Of a DNA stretch of 64,000 nucleotides, positions 23,214 to 35,552 are shown piece by piece. This DNA comes from Temnothorax longispinosus. Lineage: Eukaryota > Arthropoda > Insecta > Hymenoptera > Formicidae. Position 1 is the first letter of the stretch; each line of letters begins with the position of its first letter. Location: positions 5,828,001 through 5,892,000 of the forward strand of contig NC_092360.1 in NCBI RefSeq assembly GCF_030848805.1, in the 5' to 3' direction. A model generated the notes under the pieces. That model searched no databases and was not told the DNA's origin. It was given only the letters and a program-made list of their open reading frames with translations. The translations under genes were made by a program, and so were the position numbers.

Positions 23214-23588
23214 TTTTTTAATATCGAAGTAAATATACAATCAGGCCATTTATTAAACGTTCTTTCTATTTTACAGAAATCTTACGAAGTTCTTGGTCTT
23301 CAAAGTAATGTTATGATGTGATGCAAAACGTAGTTTTAAATAAAGCCTGAAATGCTCTAACTGTTTTCGTAACATTGACCTTTTTGAGCCTTATTAAATA
23401 ATACAAAACTTTGTGTGCATGACTAGATCTTGGATGCTCTCACAATCAGCTGATTTTAGAAAATAGGTTTGTAAAACAAATTTGTGTTTTATATAGAATT
23501 GGTATTTATCTATTCATATATGTAATCTTTGAAGTTGCTAATAAAATTGAATTATATTTAAATTGGTACCATTATCAGCAACATCAAC

Positions 23589-25441
23589 ATGGAATGCAAA
23601 GATGACTATGACTATGTCCCTAAAATTAAAAAACGTAGGACTGACAAGAAGGACATCAAGAGTAGGATAGAGATGTCACAGGATGAAAATAATGATTTGA
23701 AGAAAGAATTGAAGAATAAAGATACCTATAAAGTTGAAGATAAGAACAAAGTTATTGGGAATGAAAAAACATCGCAGAATGAAGATAGTGATTCGACGGA
23801 AGAATCGGAGAATGAAGATACTTGTAAAGTTAAATGCAAGGATAAAGATGTTAGAAATAAGAAAACAACACAAGATAAAGATAGTGATTTGAAGGATAAA
23901 GATACTTATAAAGTTAAAGATAAGAATAAAGTTACTGGGAATGAGATAAAAACATCACAGGATGAAGATAGTGATTCGACGGAAGAATCGGAGAATGAAG
24001 ATACTTGTAAAGTTAAATGCAAGGATAAAGATGTTAGAAATAAGAAAACAACACAAGATAAAGATAGTGATTTGAAGGATAAAGATACTTGTAAAGTTAA
24101 AGATAAGAATAAAGTTACTGGGAATGAGATAAAAACATCACAGGTTGAAGATAGTGATTCGACGGAAGAATCGGAGAATGAAGATACTTGTAGTAAAGTT
24201 AAATGCAAGGATAAAGATGTTAGAAATAAGAAAACAACACAAGATAAAGATAGTGATTTGAAGGATAAAGATACTTGTAAAGTTAAAGATAAGAATAAAG
24301 TTGTTACTGGGAATGAGATAAAAACACCACAGGATGAAGATAGTGATTCGACGGAAGAATCGGAGAATGAACATATCCATGAAATTAAATGTAAAAATAA
24401 AGATACTTGGAATGAGATAGAAACATTACAAAATGAAGATGATAATTTGAAGAGAAAATTGAAGAATAAGGACATTTGTAAGGTTGAACCTTCGTCTGAC
24501 GATGAAGGTGTAGAAGAAGAGTATTGCAGTGATGCAACATACCTAGCACGGCAAATAGCATCGGCAGAGAGATTATCCCAAGAAAAATTACTGGTAATAA
24601 TCTTGAAAGAAATTTAATTAACAAAAGCTTCGCGAATAAGGTAAATGTATATGTATATGTATAGCTACTTTCTATATTTCAGCAATTGCATAATTTATGT
24701 GTGAAATTAAGACACGTGGTACCACCACAGCATAACATTGAAACACGAGCCGGATCTCACATGCCAACACGAGAGGAAATAAAAGAGTTTGAGAGAATAA
24801 TACCAATTAAGAGGGGCTCGTATTCTTTTAAAGAGGACGAGATTATCGCTAAAAATTGGAAAGCATTTTGCAAGGTTAGTATCCAAAATAATCCCTATTC
24901 GCTTGTTGATGCAAAAATGATTTACAATGTTAATTTTTAAACAGCTACATAATTGGGATAGAAAAAAAGTTAAACCGTTTTTACAATTAAGAATTGGTAA
25001 TTTGACATACATGCGAAATACCACAGAAAGACGGAAATTTGTACAATTTTTAGCGGATGGTTTACCAGATAGAACTTTGTATAGTGTCTACCATAGATTT
25101 AAAAATTTATACGAGGATAATGTGCAGAGAAGGTAATATACAACAAAATATATTCATGTATGTGATACTTAACTACCTTATATGTATTCTTATATAATTG
25201 TAAAATAACTTTAGTGTTAAGTTAGTTAATTTTTAACAATAGTAACGAAATATTAACATTTAAAATGGCTAGGTATATACCTGAAGAAGATGAAATGATA
25301 ATAAATCACTTGGAACATAACCCATCTCTTGATGAAAGACGTAAATATGCTGACTTGGCTAAAGTTCTTCGGAGAACAAGAAATTCTATTTGGCGACGTT
25401 ATCGAGTTTTAAAAAAGAAAAGAACAAATAAAGACGATTAA
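23589..25441 (+). CDS. Myb-like DNA-binding protein, TTF1/Reb1-like
   Basis: Four exons, 23589-24593, 24683-24874, 24945-25132 and 25243-25441, joined in frame, give 527 residues. The C-terminal third carries Myb/SANT-like segments: 'KRGSYSFKEDEIIAKNWKAF', then 'LPDRTLYSVYHRFKNLY', then 'YIPEEDEMIINHL' and 'YADLAKVLRRTRNSIWRRYR'. This order of degenerate Myb repeats is the pattern of transcription termination factor 1 and yeast Reb1, which bind ribosomal DNA terminators. rDNA binding here is inference. The N-terminal half is highly charged and disordered and holds a tandem repeat (separate entry). The start ATG at 23589 lies near the sequence beginning of exon 1 and no upstream exon is needed. 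An AATAAA lies ~13 nt after the stop. Confidence 0.78.
23781..24400 (+). repeat. In-frame 183-bp (61-residue) tandem repeat
   Basis: Inside exon 1 of the TTF1-like gene, the block beginning 'EDSDSTEESENEDTCKVK' starts at 23781, 23964, 24147 and 24336. The spacings are 183, 183 and 189 bp; the last spacing is enlarged by two extra codons. DNA identity between copies is very high and the frame is kept. The repeats are Lys/Asp/Glu-rich and likely disordered. Copy number probably varies between individuals (inference). Confidence 0.9.
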
Positions 25442-26692
25442 TGTATTTATTTTAATAAAATATTTTTAACAAGTTTTATTTTTATCACGATGGATTTTAA
25501 TTATACAATATGATACTCTTTCCTTTATATAAAAATCGAATTTTTCACGTGACATTCTCTCTGGACACTTTGGATCATCTTATTCTCGCTTTCTAACACC
25601 GAATAAGTAAAAATTACAATTTATTTAAAAAAATTCCAAGAAATAGAATAGTTCTAGGTAATGGTTCTAGGAAATAAAAATTGGGGTAATGAAAAATTAA
25701 TTTCTTTTTCACAAAATTAATTGAAAGAAAATAAATTTACAAGAATGTGAAGAATAAATTATAACGGAAGTGTGTCTAATTTTCATTATCCTCCTACTGC
25801 CACAAAGTTAAAGAATAAACTGCTGATAAACGTTAAAAGGGACGATGGATATAATATAATATATAATCAAAATAAACAAGAAAACATACGATTGCGATTA
25901 AATTAAGATATTGGAAAATTCGTCATGAATATCAAAATATGCACTGTCAAGAAACTCAGTAGTGTCCTTATTTAAGTTTATTTCATTCTTTTGTTCTTTA
26001 ACACGAATTATTTTAGAGATAATTAAGTCTGAAGTCTCTTGTTAAAATTTTCCTCAATATAAAGAATTTTAACATTATTTCAATTGAAATTATGCTGTAT
26101 GTTTACGATATGGTCAGAAACCATCGACGCAGTAAACATCAAGCATCAGTTCAAGGTAGGCACTTCGAGCATCTCCTGTAATAAAATATAAAAATAAAAT
26201 TTAAATGTTTTATTCGTAAAAATCTACATAGCTTATTAAACAAGTTTTCTTTATATAACGAGCTTTATATAAAATTATGGATTAGATTCTATAAAATAGA
26301 AATTGTACAAAGAAATAATATTATGTACACTAAACTTTTATACCGGTTATACAAGTTATGTTAAATATTGTTCTATTATATAGTTTATTAGGAATAGAAC
26401 TCCAGATTTATAAATCTACAGAGTACGTTGTTCAATTTTAACTTTGTACCAAATCAAGTATGAAATACTTACCGTTTAGTTAAATGTTTTGTTTATTATT
26501 AATAAATTTCATTTTTATCTTCCTTTGAACGCTTTCTGTTTATAATGAAAAGAATGTACAATCATATAAAACTTTTATTAATACAAGTTTTTTTATAATA
26601 TAAATAAATATGCGATATGTATGCGTGTTAAATTAAGCAGACGCTATGGGAAATAAAAAAACTCGATAAACATATATATTTTGATTGATAAA
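25442..26692. other. Intergenic, no gene seen
   Basis: AT-rich. It contains the 3' end of the TTF1-like gene. A minus-strand acceptor-like site near 26181 is followed by a short open frame ending 'LDVYCVDGF' and a stop near 26120. I could not connect it to any other exon. Confidence 0.4.
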
Positions 26693-26813
26693 GGCTGTGG
26701 TCCACTTGACGCTACAAATGCTTTGAAGCGTTCTTCTTCTCCTTCTTTCTTCATTGAAAGAAAGGAGAAGAAGAATGCTTCGAAGCATTTGTAGCATCAA
26801 GTGGACCGCAGCC
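26693..26813. mobile_element. Palindromic MITE, GCTGYGGTCCACTT family, copy 1
   Basis: Ends GGCTGTGGTCCACTTGACGC and the complement ending GTGGACCGCAGCC enclose GCTTYGAAGC-containing arms and an AGAAGGAGAAG/CTTCTCCTTCT core. A second, more diverged member is at 44585-44703. Confidence 0.7.
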
Positions 26814-28440
26814 AAAAAAAACCCATTTAATTATATATTGATAAGAGATCCAATAATGTTGCAACAAGAATTACGGAGAAGCTAATACTTTAATTAGCAG
26901 TACAAAAAATATAATAAAATGATAATAGCGAAGATTTTAAAATATAAATTTTACTTCTTCAGCATTCGGGAGAATAAGATTTAATTACAAACTTTGTATC
27001 ATTAAATATTTAAATGAATGATCAGTCTCGTGTCTATAACTTGTTATTATATATATAATGTAACTATTATTATTTATACGTATATTTGTACATTCCTCAC
27101 TTTTTTTTTGCTCAATTTATAGAATTGTTTTCGTCGTTTTATTTGCTGAGAATTAAAATAAATCTAAATTTTAACGCTTTAAATATGATTTGCCAAGAAA
27201 TGTTACTAATCAACGAATAATATTAAATTAATTATATCCCGATTATTACTTTTAAATATAATATTTTCGGTTAAAAGAATATTACATCTCTGTATCTATA
27301 TTATATACCTAATATAACGTTAAGATTTTCATTTTTTACAAAGTTCGTGTGATAACGTTTACTCGTCACAGATCGTAATCATTTTACATAATCTAAGTGA
27401 TTCTTGATTCTTGTAAATGTGTACATAGCATGAGTATGATTATCATTCATTTAATCATGATGTATTTTAGTGATGGAATATATGCCGATTAAGTTTATTA
27501 AATGAGTAGATCGTATCGACTTCTTTCATTCGGTTATCATGTACACGATAGTCACAGCCCAGAAATTGTATACCTGATATTACATTTTTAGCGCTACCAT
27601 TCCTGCAGATCAGCTATTAAAGTTTTTCAAATGTACTCTAAAAATCAAATGATTAATAAATGCGCTTCGTGTCGACATGCTTTATAAATTTATCATTATT
27701 CGTAGGAATTTCTACATCTAAGAAGGAAAGGATAGAAGATATGCGTTTCTATTGAATTTCTAAATATAATCGCATTTCTGTAATTTTTTCATCAGCATCG
27801 CGAATTATTTGTCTTAATTTTCCAGTGTCTCCATTTACTGATTTAATTCTCAAATCAATTCTAATAAATCATCGGATAAATGACTCTGTATACTTGATGA
27901 GGGAAAGAAATGAGGCTCGGCTATATGAAAAGAAAGTCAACTATTCCCTCCTAAAATAACGCAACAAACTAAACAACCATCATGTAATATGTGGTACAAC
28001 AAGATCTGGATTATACGAATACATACAAAAATATATATATATATATGTACATATGTTGAAATATGTGGAATCCACAAATATTTATACCTATGATATCAAA
28101 TTATAAAAAAATAGTTCGCAATTTTAATAATAGTAATTATTCCATTTCGAAAACTCTTCATTCCTCGTATAAACACGAGTACATTTAATTTTATTACATC
28201 ACGGATACTCATTTACGTGTTTTTTAAAGCAAAACGTTAGTGTCTTTCCGTGCATGTCCAAGGAACGTTTCCCATTATGAAAAAAAGAGCTGCGTATATT
28301 TACAGAGATGACGCGTAGCTTATGTTGCATGCCTTTCGTGCAGGATTTTACAGCTACGGTAGCAACAGCTTATACATGACATCCGTCGCAGACACTCGCG
28401 GACAACGCTTGTAATCTGTGACACCACTTCGTCTTCGTTC
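26814..28440. other. Intergenic / 3' UTR of the ZAD zinc-finger gene
   Basis: Mostly AT-rich. The part next to 28441 is expected to be the 3' UTR of the minus-strand zinc-finger gene. A minus-strand open segment at about 27745-27870 ends 'RDADEKITEMRLYLEIQ' and a stop. It is too short and too isolated to call. Confidence 0.4.
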
Positions 28441-30820
28441 TTAGAACATTTGACCTATCACAGCGACCGGTCGCACTCCCGCCCCGTTATTCACATTATT
28501 CATATTCACGTGGATATGAGTGACAGTGTGCGGTATGTGATGATGATTGTGATCGTCGACAATCATCTCGCCGTACTGGGCGCGGCAGCGTTTCTGATGC
28601 GCGAAGAGGCTGCCGCTGTGGCTGTACGCGGCGCCGCACGTCTTGCATACGTATGGTTTCTCACCGGAATGAGTGTACGTGTGCTCCTTCAACGTGCTGA
28701 GCCTCTTGAAGGCCTTGCCGCAGGTTTTGCACAGGTAATTCGCCTCGCCGGTGTGCCGGGTCAGGTGTCGGCGAAAAGCCGAGCTCACAGCGAACGCGGC
28801 GCTACACACGTGACAGACAAACGGCTTGTCGCCCGTGTGAATGCGAATGTGATTCGCCAAGCTCGTCGTGGTCGTGAAGCCGCTGTTGCACGTCTTGCAT
28901 ACGTGCGGCTTGATGCCGGTATGAGTTCGCATGTGATAGGTGAGGGACGAGTTGCTCGGGTATACCTTACTGCAGATGTGGCACAGGTACTCGCGCGGCA
29001 CCTTCTCCTTTGGCTTGTGCGTTCTCTGATGGAGAACGAGACGAGCCTGACTAGCGCAGACTTTCCTGCAGATCTCGCAGGTGACGGGCTCGGCCTTCGG
29101 CTTGTGCATCGACACGTGCCGTCGCAGACCTTTCTTAGTAGCCATGACCTTGTCGCAGTGTTGGCACTTGTACTCTCCGGATCCTTCCTCGTCGCTCTCC
29201 TCCTTCTTGACGTTCTCGCTCTCTTGCGGGGTATCCATCGTGTTGCCTGGCATATCGTCGTCGTCCGAATCGTACAGCTTGTTGTCATCCACCAAATTAT
29301 CCAACAGCCCGTGCCCATGCTTCTCCGCGTGTTTTTTCAACGTGTCCGGCCTGAAAAACCATTTTTTACACACGGTGCAAGAATACTTCTTGTCGCCGTG
29401 CACGAGGGCGTGTCTTCTTAGGTTCTTCAAGGATGAACAATATTGGTTACAAATCTCGCATTTGTACAACTCGGGCGCGTTCTCAAATTCGTCTGCCTCG
29501 TTTGAAGGCCCGGTCTCATCGTCGGTATCGTCCTCGCTCTTGAGCTCTTTCTTCGGTTCCTTATTATCCTTTCGCTCGCTCGTATTGATCTGCTTAATCA
29601 TATCGTTCACTTTCTCCGTGTGTGACTTCAAGTGTCTCACGAGACTCTGAGATTTTGAGAAGGACGCGTGACAGAGCTGGCACGCGTGCGGCTTCGACGT
29701 ATGAATCTTCTGATGGTTTTCCATGTTCTCCTGTTTGTAAAACATCTTTAAGCAGACATCACATTTGTACTTCTTCTCGTGGACCAACGAATGCTTCTTC
29801 AGACCCTTCTGCGTGGCGTATTGCTTGGAGCAGACCTTACACTTAAATTTCAACTCCACTGAATCTTGACTGTCGCTGCTCGGCTCGTAATAATTGTCAG
29901 CAATCTCGTCGTCGCTATACGTTTTAGCGGGTGCCGACTTCGTCTTTCTCGCAGACGTACGTTTTTGCGGGACGCTTTCCTCTTCTTCGACATTATCATT
30001 GGACAAGCTTTCATTGGCGAACTGCTCCTCCTGATCTACACTGTTCTTCTCTACATACTGTTCGGCCTCCTTCATGTCGTCATCCTTGTTTTGCAAACTG
30101 ATGATGTTAGACGTATCCTGCGCATCTTCCTGAGCTATCGTCATTTGGTGAACCTCGGTCTCCGATATGCAAGAATCCTTCCCCTCCTCTTTAGCACTTT
30201 CAAATCCAATGGAACAGATGAACAGTTTTTCGCATGGCATTTGAATTTGATTGGCATTCAGACTGACTTCGCTTCTGGGAAACGAGTCGGTGGTTTGAAT
30301 GTACTCTTGCTCACTCTCAACCACCTGCATGTCGTCCTTCGCAAAATAATCCTCCTGGAAGTCTGGCTTTTTCGAAAATATGAATCTCGTTTGGTCTGTC
30401 TGTGTACAAGAATCTTGAAAATCCTGAAAAATTACATTACGTATGCATACATTATTGTATGTCTGATATACACACACAAACAATTATAAGTTGACAAAGT
30501 GATGCGTTTACCGTGGCAGATTTCATCTTGGCAGGCTTATTATAGTACATTCGCAACCTCGCGTCCGAGTGTTGACACTGTTGCCTGAACTCGTGGGCGA
30601 CGCTGGCCTTATAAATACAGACGTCGCATATCAGGGAAGGTAATCCATCCTGCTCGTGTATCTCGATGGAGCCACAGACTTGGATTTTTTGAGAGAGATC
30701 CGTGAGATCGTTCACTTCTTGAGTAGAGGAGAAAATCGACGACAGATTGGTGCCCTCGGTGAGACAGATCCTGCACACTCTGTCCATATTAATCGGTAGA
30801 GTGAAGTAACCCGAAGTCAT
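28441..30820 (-). CDS. ZAD-domain, 12-finger C2H2 zinc-finger protein
   Basis: Two coding exons, 30512-30820 and 28441-30423, join in phase 0 (donor GTAAAC, acceptor TTTTCAG) to give 763 residues. The N-terminus is a zinc-finger-associated domain (ZAD): Cys16-x2-Cys19 and Cys65-x2-Cys68, preceded by 'MDRVCRIC'. ZADs are arthropod-expanded dimerisation modules. After an acidic linker come twelve fingers in groups of three, two, two and five; the last is C2HC ('YVCKTCGAAY...HQKRC'). TGEKP-type linkers occur only among the last five, which probably give the strongest sequence-specific DNA contact. It is a nuclear transcription factor by family; the target is unknown. GC content and CpG are high in the second exon. 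Met12 is an alternative start. I cannot assign a Drosophila orthologue. Confidence 0.9.
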
Positions 30821-31900
30821 TGTTCTGCCGAGGACAAAACATTCACCTGCGACAAGTTATCTGCAAGATAAAAAAAAAAAAAGTACAGTGAGAGAAGAGT
30901 GAAGACGAGCGTTCTCCTTTGCGGAATGTAACTTTAATTATCAAAATAATCATAATCATAAGTATTAAATCCCAACGATAGTCTCGTAGGTGCGTAAAAC
31001 AAGTTTTCCCCGGTCTAGTAACGGTGACGCAAACAAAGTGCAGACGGCATCGTCGCAATATGTTGCGTTAACGTCGCGTGGTACGACGGGCGAGCGCTTT
31101 CTCGCACGGCATCGCGGAGCAATCGACGAGGCGATTTAATGTATCTCATGACGTGACCGGGTCCCCGGCCGGGTCTCGGCGGCAGCCGTGCGAAACGCGA
31201 CTCGCGATACGGCGACGTGACGCCGCGCGCGAGAGGCATTTCCTCGCGCGCGAATTCCCGAATTCCCGTGCGCGCGACCGGGAGAGAGAGATAAGAAATT
31301 AAATATACAAATACCGGAGCGGTTCTCAACCTCCGAACCGCGGGGCGCGTTCATGCGTCGTGTCGTGCCTCGTGCCCGCCGCCCCCGGATGCCGCTGGCC
31401 CCCGACTCCCCGACAGTGACGCCCAGTGGAAACGCGAATGAGACGCGGGCCGAAGCCGCGGACACACACACACTCTTTCTCTCTCTCTCTCGCTGCTGAA
31501 TTCCGTGCAGCTATTCCCTTCCGTTCCGGTTTCTTTTCAGGACGCTGCGCGCTCGCGAGGGCCTCGCGTCGCACGGAGGCGCGATGCGCGCCGTTCCATG
31601 ATCGATCCGGCGTATTCGCGACGACTCCGGCACTCTTTTAAATTCTTCGCCCTCGACTCCGCTCTCCGGCCTTTGTCTCGGCCGTCTCGGCTCGCTCTCC
31701 GATCTTCGGCGCGATCGCGGCGGCGGCCGCGAAGGTTGAGAGCAATCTGACAATGAGACGAACGCCCCGAAGAGGTCCCGGAGCCCGGAGTGTGGGTGGG
31801 TCAATACAAAGAAGAGCCCGAGAGATCGTGAGAGCGCACGTATGCACGTGTGTGTGAGTGCGAGAGCCGGGGCCGGTTATGTCTGGAGGGTCTCGATTAA
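30821..31900 (-). promoter_or_regulatory. 5' leader and CpG-rich promoter of the ZAD gene
   Basis: A leader exon starts at 30860 after a strong acceptor (poly-T then ATCTTGCAG). Upstream, 31.06-31.90 kb is strikingly GC- and CpG-rich compared with the surrounding ~30% GC DNA and has no domain-bearing frame. In this genome such patches coincide with gene starts, as at 36.5 and 47.5 kb. It is the likely promoter and first non-coding exon, exact start not placed. Confidence 0.45.
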
Positions 31901-33806
31901 TTGGTCAGCGACTTGTCGTCGTCGTCGTTGTCTACTCGTCTCTTTCTAAGCTCTGTAATACGTAATACGGCAGAGACGAAACGTATGTAGATACGTATAC
32001 ATACCTACATACGTTCGCCGTCTAATAAAGTTAGCATCGAGGCACCAATACGTGGCCACAAACATCTATATAAGAACTAAACTGCTAAACTCTCCTACAT
32101 GGCTCCGAAAAATATGTATGGATGTAATGGATGTTATATGTACATACATACATATGTATGTACATACACGTGATATATACATGCAGACCTCATGCGCGTG
32201 CGTCGTGTTAGGGACACGATAGTCATGTTTGATTGGTTGAATTTTAAATAACACATGTTACACACACGCAATTTATTGCGTACATACATTCGAAAAAGAA
32301 ATATTTGTAAATAACATGCAATAATTTGTTCTTTTTTGTTAAAAAATTGTTAGTTTTAAAAATAAAATATTACAGAAAGTATATTTTAGAAATACATAAT
32401 AAATATATGCATACATACACCCCTCATACACTTATACTTATTTTATGAGAAACCAAAAAAATTTATAAAGCAAAAGATATCAGTTTAAACATAAAAATTA
32501 AAATAAATATTTATGTGATTATAAAATAATAATGACAATTTTGAAGTAATTTTTTATAGTTTGACTACACTAACATATTTTTAATCTTATATATGTACAT
32601 AATAAGATTAGCATTTTTTAAGTAGAAAAATAAAAGAAGTAGTTTAGTAACATTTTTATTACAATAGCAGATATATTATGTTATTTTTTTGTAGAAAAAT
32701 ATTTTTGTTAAATAAAATCCTTTTGAGTTTTCAAGATCTCTTGTAAATAAAATTTAGAATACGAGTGTAGTCTTATTTTAATATATTGACTAATAATAAG
32801 TTGAATTTTATATAATATATTCGAAACCCTCACATTACTGCATTTTAAATTTGGGAATTTTGACGAATCAAGAACAAAAGTATTTTTAATTCTTCTCGCA
32901 ATTTTTAAATTTAAATATTCTATGGTAGATAATTCTCAGTTACAATCATCAGTATAATCAATATAATCATCATCATATCCAACTATTTCTCAGTTTTCAT
33001 ACAAATTTTATAAACACAACTAGATGAACTAATTAATATTCATTAAGCCATTATCAGAAAAATCCAAAATTTTATTGTATGATGACTATTGTATAATAAT
33101 TATAACTCCAAAATAATATATTTATTTAATCTTTACATTGATAAAAATAAAAGTATCGATTTTCACAAGGTTACTCTCCATTGACTACTTTTTTATAATT
33201 TTTTTATAGTCTTTTAAAATCAGCTGCAATTTAGTTGTCAAAAAGAAATACTATATTGTAATTATAATATAAATTTTAATTGTAAGAAATACTAAATTGT
33301 AATTATATTATACAAAAAAAACTATATTGTAATAATTATATTCTTAAAATATATATTATAGAATTATGAATTTTGACACTAATTATTTTTTAGTCTTTAT
33401 AAAATATGTTTAATCTTATATTAAACACACAGGCTTACAGCTTATATTAAACAGACGCCAATTCATTCCTTCATAAGTATAAAGAAACTGTAAAAAAGCA
33501 ATTTACCTAATTAGTAAAAGCAGTTCTGATTCTTTTAGTACAATTTTGCAAATAAGGATAATACATTGAAGTATTTAAGATATTTTGTAAATAAGTTCTT
33601 TAATTATTAAGAAAGTTTGTAATATCAATGTTAGTAATTACTTCAATATCAATCTAATCATTAATATGTTAACGTACCAAGGCATTTTTATCTATTGGAA
33701 CATTTAATCAGAAATGGAGAATATACATACGAGTTATTACAATAATCTCACCATACAATATAAATTATATTAAATTAATCAAATAGTAATACATAGTAAC
33801 AGCAAA
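31901..33806. other. AT-rich intergenic sequence
   Basis: After the CpG-rich patch the sequence turns very AT-rich (32.3-33.8 kb), with only simple TACATA-type repeats near 32.13-32.18 kb and no supported exon. The right end should include the 3' UTR of the THAP gene. Confidence 0.5.
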
Positions 33807-34717
33807 TTATTTTACCTCTCCAGAACAAGCGTAATTATGTTCATCATGTTGACTGTATGTAAACTTAGCTTTATTTCTTTTTATATTTTTTAATAGAGCA
33901 TCTGATAAATCATCTGATTCATCACTTAAATTAAATGCAGCAGCAGTCTTCGAAATATTTTTGCTTCCTAAGAATTCCAATAATGTCTTTAACTTTGTGA
34001 GAGTGTTCTCTTTTCGCTTCGTATTTTTGTTTAAGGTTTTAGTTTTATTTTTAGCTATTTCCAATTTTCTCTTCAACACAGCTTCTTTGTCACGTATAAT
34101 AGTATGAAATACGCTTGCTTGCCAATTTAGCTTTTTTTCTTGTAATATTTTTAATTTTTTTATTTTCTTCTTTAAGTTTTCATTTTCGCTCAATAACTTA
34201 TCATAATTTGAACAATTTGAACCTGTAATATATTATAAATTATTAAAATTAATAAATAATTAGTATATAAATAAATATCCATTGTTTTTCTTTCTTCCTT
34301 AAAAAAAAACTATACATACATTTCGCTGAAGTAACAAGCTTATTTACTTTGTATGGAGACTTCCTTGGAGATGAATCAATCCTGCGAGATGGAACATGAA
34401 ATAAAGTAGGAACCGCATTTGGCTTTAATTTTTTCCAACCGTCGACACGTCTACTTTCGAACTGTGAATCCTCAAAGTGTACCTGTAATAAGGAAAACAA
34501 TTAATTTTCAATTTAATGAAGCACAAATAATGCTTTGCTTTTACAGCGTTGGACTTACTTCACAGACACAACCTGATTTGCTTGATATCCACTGTTCACG
34601 GCGAAGATTTAGATTTTGAAGCCACTTTTTTCGTCGCTCCATATTTATTGGAATTCGAAAAAGTTTAAACCCTTTTTCGCTTCTATTACTACAATTAATT
34701 GCAACGCAGCCAGTCAT
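33807..34717 (-). CDS. THAP-domain DNA-binding protein
   Basis: Three exons, 34559-34717, 34320-34482 and 33807-34222, join in frame (phases 0 and 1) to give 245 residues. Residues 1-81 form a complete C2CH THAP domain: Cys4, Cys9, Cys52 and His55, conserved Pro23 and Trp32, and the closing AVPTLF motif at 76-81. THAP domains bind DNA in the minor and major grooves and derive from P-element transposases. The rest is Lys-rich with a coiled-coil stretch (~115-175: 'ENLKKKIKKLKILQEKK'). The 3' end is ambiguous: the frame stops at TAA 33807, but the last codons read GAG|GTAAAA, a possible donor leading to a further exon not seen here. No transposase catalytic domain is present, so this is a small stand-alone regulator or a truncated derivative. 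Confidence 0.8.
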
Positions 34718-34832
34718 TTTGGAACCTGAGAATACGAGACCGAAAAGCGTTTACGAAAAGGTTATGTTTTCACATATGATTGGATACAAAATGGCGGACA
34801 AGAATACCTACTTTTTTAGAGCTCTAAACTTA

Positions 34833-34970
34833 AGCCCGGTGTCCACGATGCAAGAACTGTGTCCAAGTTTCGATTTAAGCCAATCAACTTGCAGCTCTTA
34901 CAGAAAAGTAGCAGTTTCATTGGCTTAAACCGAAACTTGGACACAGTTCTTGCATCGTGGACACCGGGCT
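34833..34970. mobile_element. 138-bp MITE, unit A
   Basis: Ends AGCCCGGTGTCCACGATGCA and the complement, flanked by TTA at 34830-34832 and 34971-34973. Arms pair over almost the full length. Member of the 138-bp family that fills this locus. Confidence 0.8.
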
Positions 34971-34986
34971 TTACAACGGCCACTAA

Positions 34987-35265
34987 AGTTCGGTGTCCAC
35001 GATGCTAGAACTGTGTCCAAGTTTTGGTTAAAGCCAATCATCTTGCAGCTCTTATGCTCGGTGTCCACGATGCAAGAACTGTGTCCAAGTTTCTATTTAA
35101 GCCAATCAACTTGCAGCTCTTACAGAAAAGTAGCAGTTTCATTGGCTTAAACCAAAACTTGGACACAGTTCTTGCATCGTGGACACCGGGCATTACAGAA
35201 AAGTAGTAGTTTCATTGGCTTAAACCGAAACTTGGACACAGTTCTTGCATCGTGGACACCGGACT
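34987..35265. mobile_element. 138-bp MITE, unit B, split by unit C
   Basis: Flanked by TAA at 34984-34986 and 35266-35268. Unit C sits at a TTA in its centre. Removing C and one TTA leaves exactly 138 bp. Confidence 0.8.
35055..35192. mobile_element. 138-bp MITE, unit C, inserted in unit B
   Basis: Ends TGCTCGGTGTCC and GGACACCGGGCA, with TTA target duplications at 35052-35054 and 35193-35195. A same-family insertion into its own sibling. Confidence 0.85.
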
Positions 35266-35307
35266 TAAAGGCCATTGCACGTAACAAAGTTTTAGTCATA
35301 ATCGTAA

Positions 35308-35396
35308 GACCGTAAAAAAATAGACCAATCACACTCGATTATTATTCGAGCTCAAGGAGAATAATCGACTGTGATTGGTCTATTTTCTTACGGCCT
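35308..35396. mobile_element. MITE F inside D
   Basis: A ~89-bp palindrome, GACCGTAAAA... with ATAGACCAATCACA on the left and TGTGATTGGTCTAT...TTACGGCC on the right. TAA/TTAA sites lie at both ends. It abuts unit G. Confidence 0.65.
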
Positions 35397-35398
35397 TA

Positions 35399-35536
35399 AG
35401 CCCGGTGTCCACGATGCGAGAACTGTGTCCAAGTTTCGGTTTAAGCCAATAAAACTGCTACTTTTCTGTAAGAGCTGCTAGTTGATTGGCTTAAACCAAA
35501 ACTTGGACACAGTTCTTGCATCGTGGACACCGGGCT
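35399..35536. mobile_element. 138-bp MITE, unit G, inside D
   Basis: Ends AGCCCGGTGTCCACGATGCG and the complement GTGGACACCGGGCT. It is 138 bp long like units A, C and I. The right flank is TTT rather than TTA, so one target duplication has mutated. Confidence 0.75.
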
Positions 35537-35552
35537 TTTCGATTATGACTAA

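Noticed and set aside
23676..24624. Minus-strand hydrophobic frames (up to 189 codons)
   Set aside because: Antisense of the Lys/Asp/Glu repeat in the TTF1-like gene; the apparent membrane segments are an artefact of the codon complement.
26100..26181. Minus-strand possible terminal exon ending LDVYCVDGF
   Set aside because: Only ~20 codons after a CAG; no upstream exon in frame was found and no family recognised.
27745..27870. Minus-strand helix-like 30-40 codon frame
   Set aside because: No clear acceptor, no partner exon and no recognised family.
28450..30489. Several long plus-strand frames (up to 323 codons)
   Set aside because: Antisense shadows of the GC-rich zinc-finger exon on the minus strand.
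31015..31850. Cluster of overlapping frames of 60-110 codons on both strands
   Set aside because: Expected in CpG-rich, stop-poor DNA; no domain and no splice linkage; best seen as promoter/leader.
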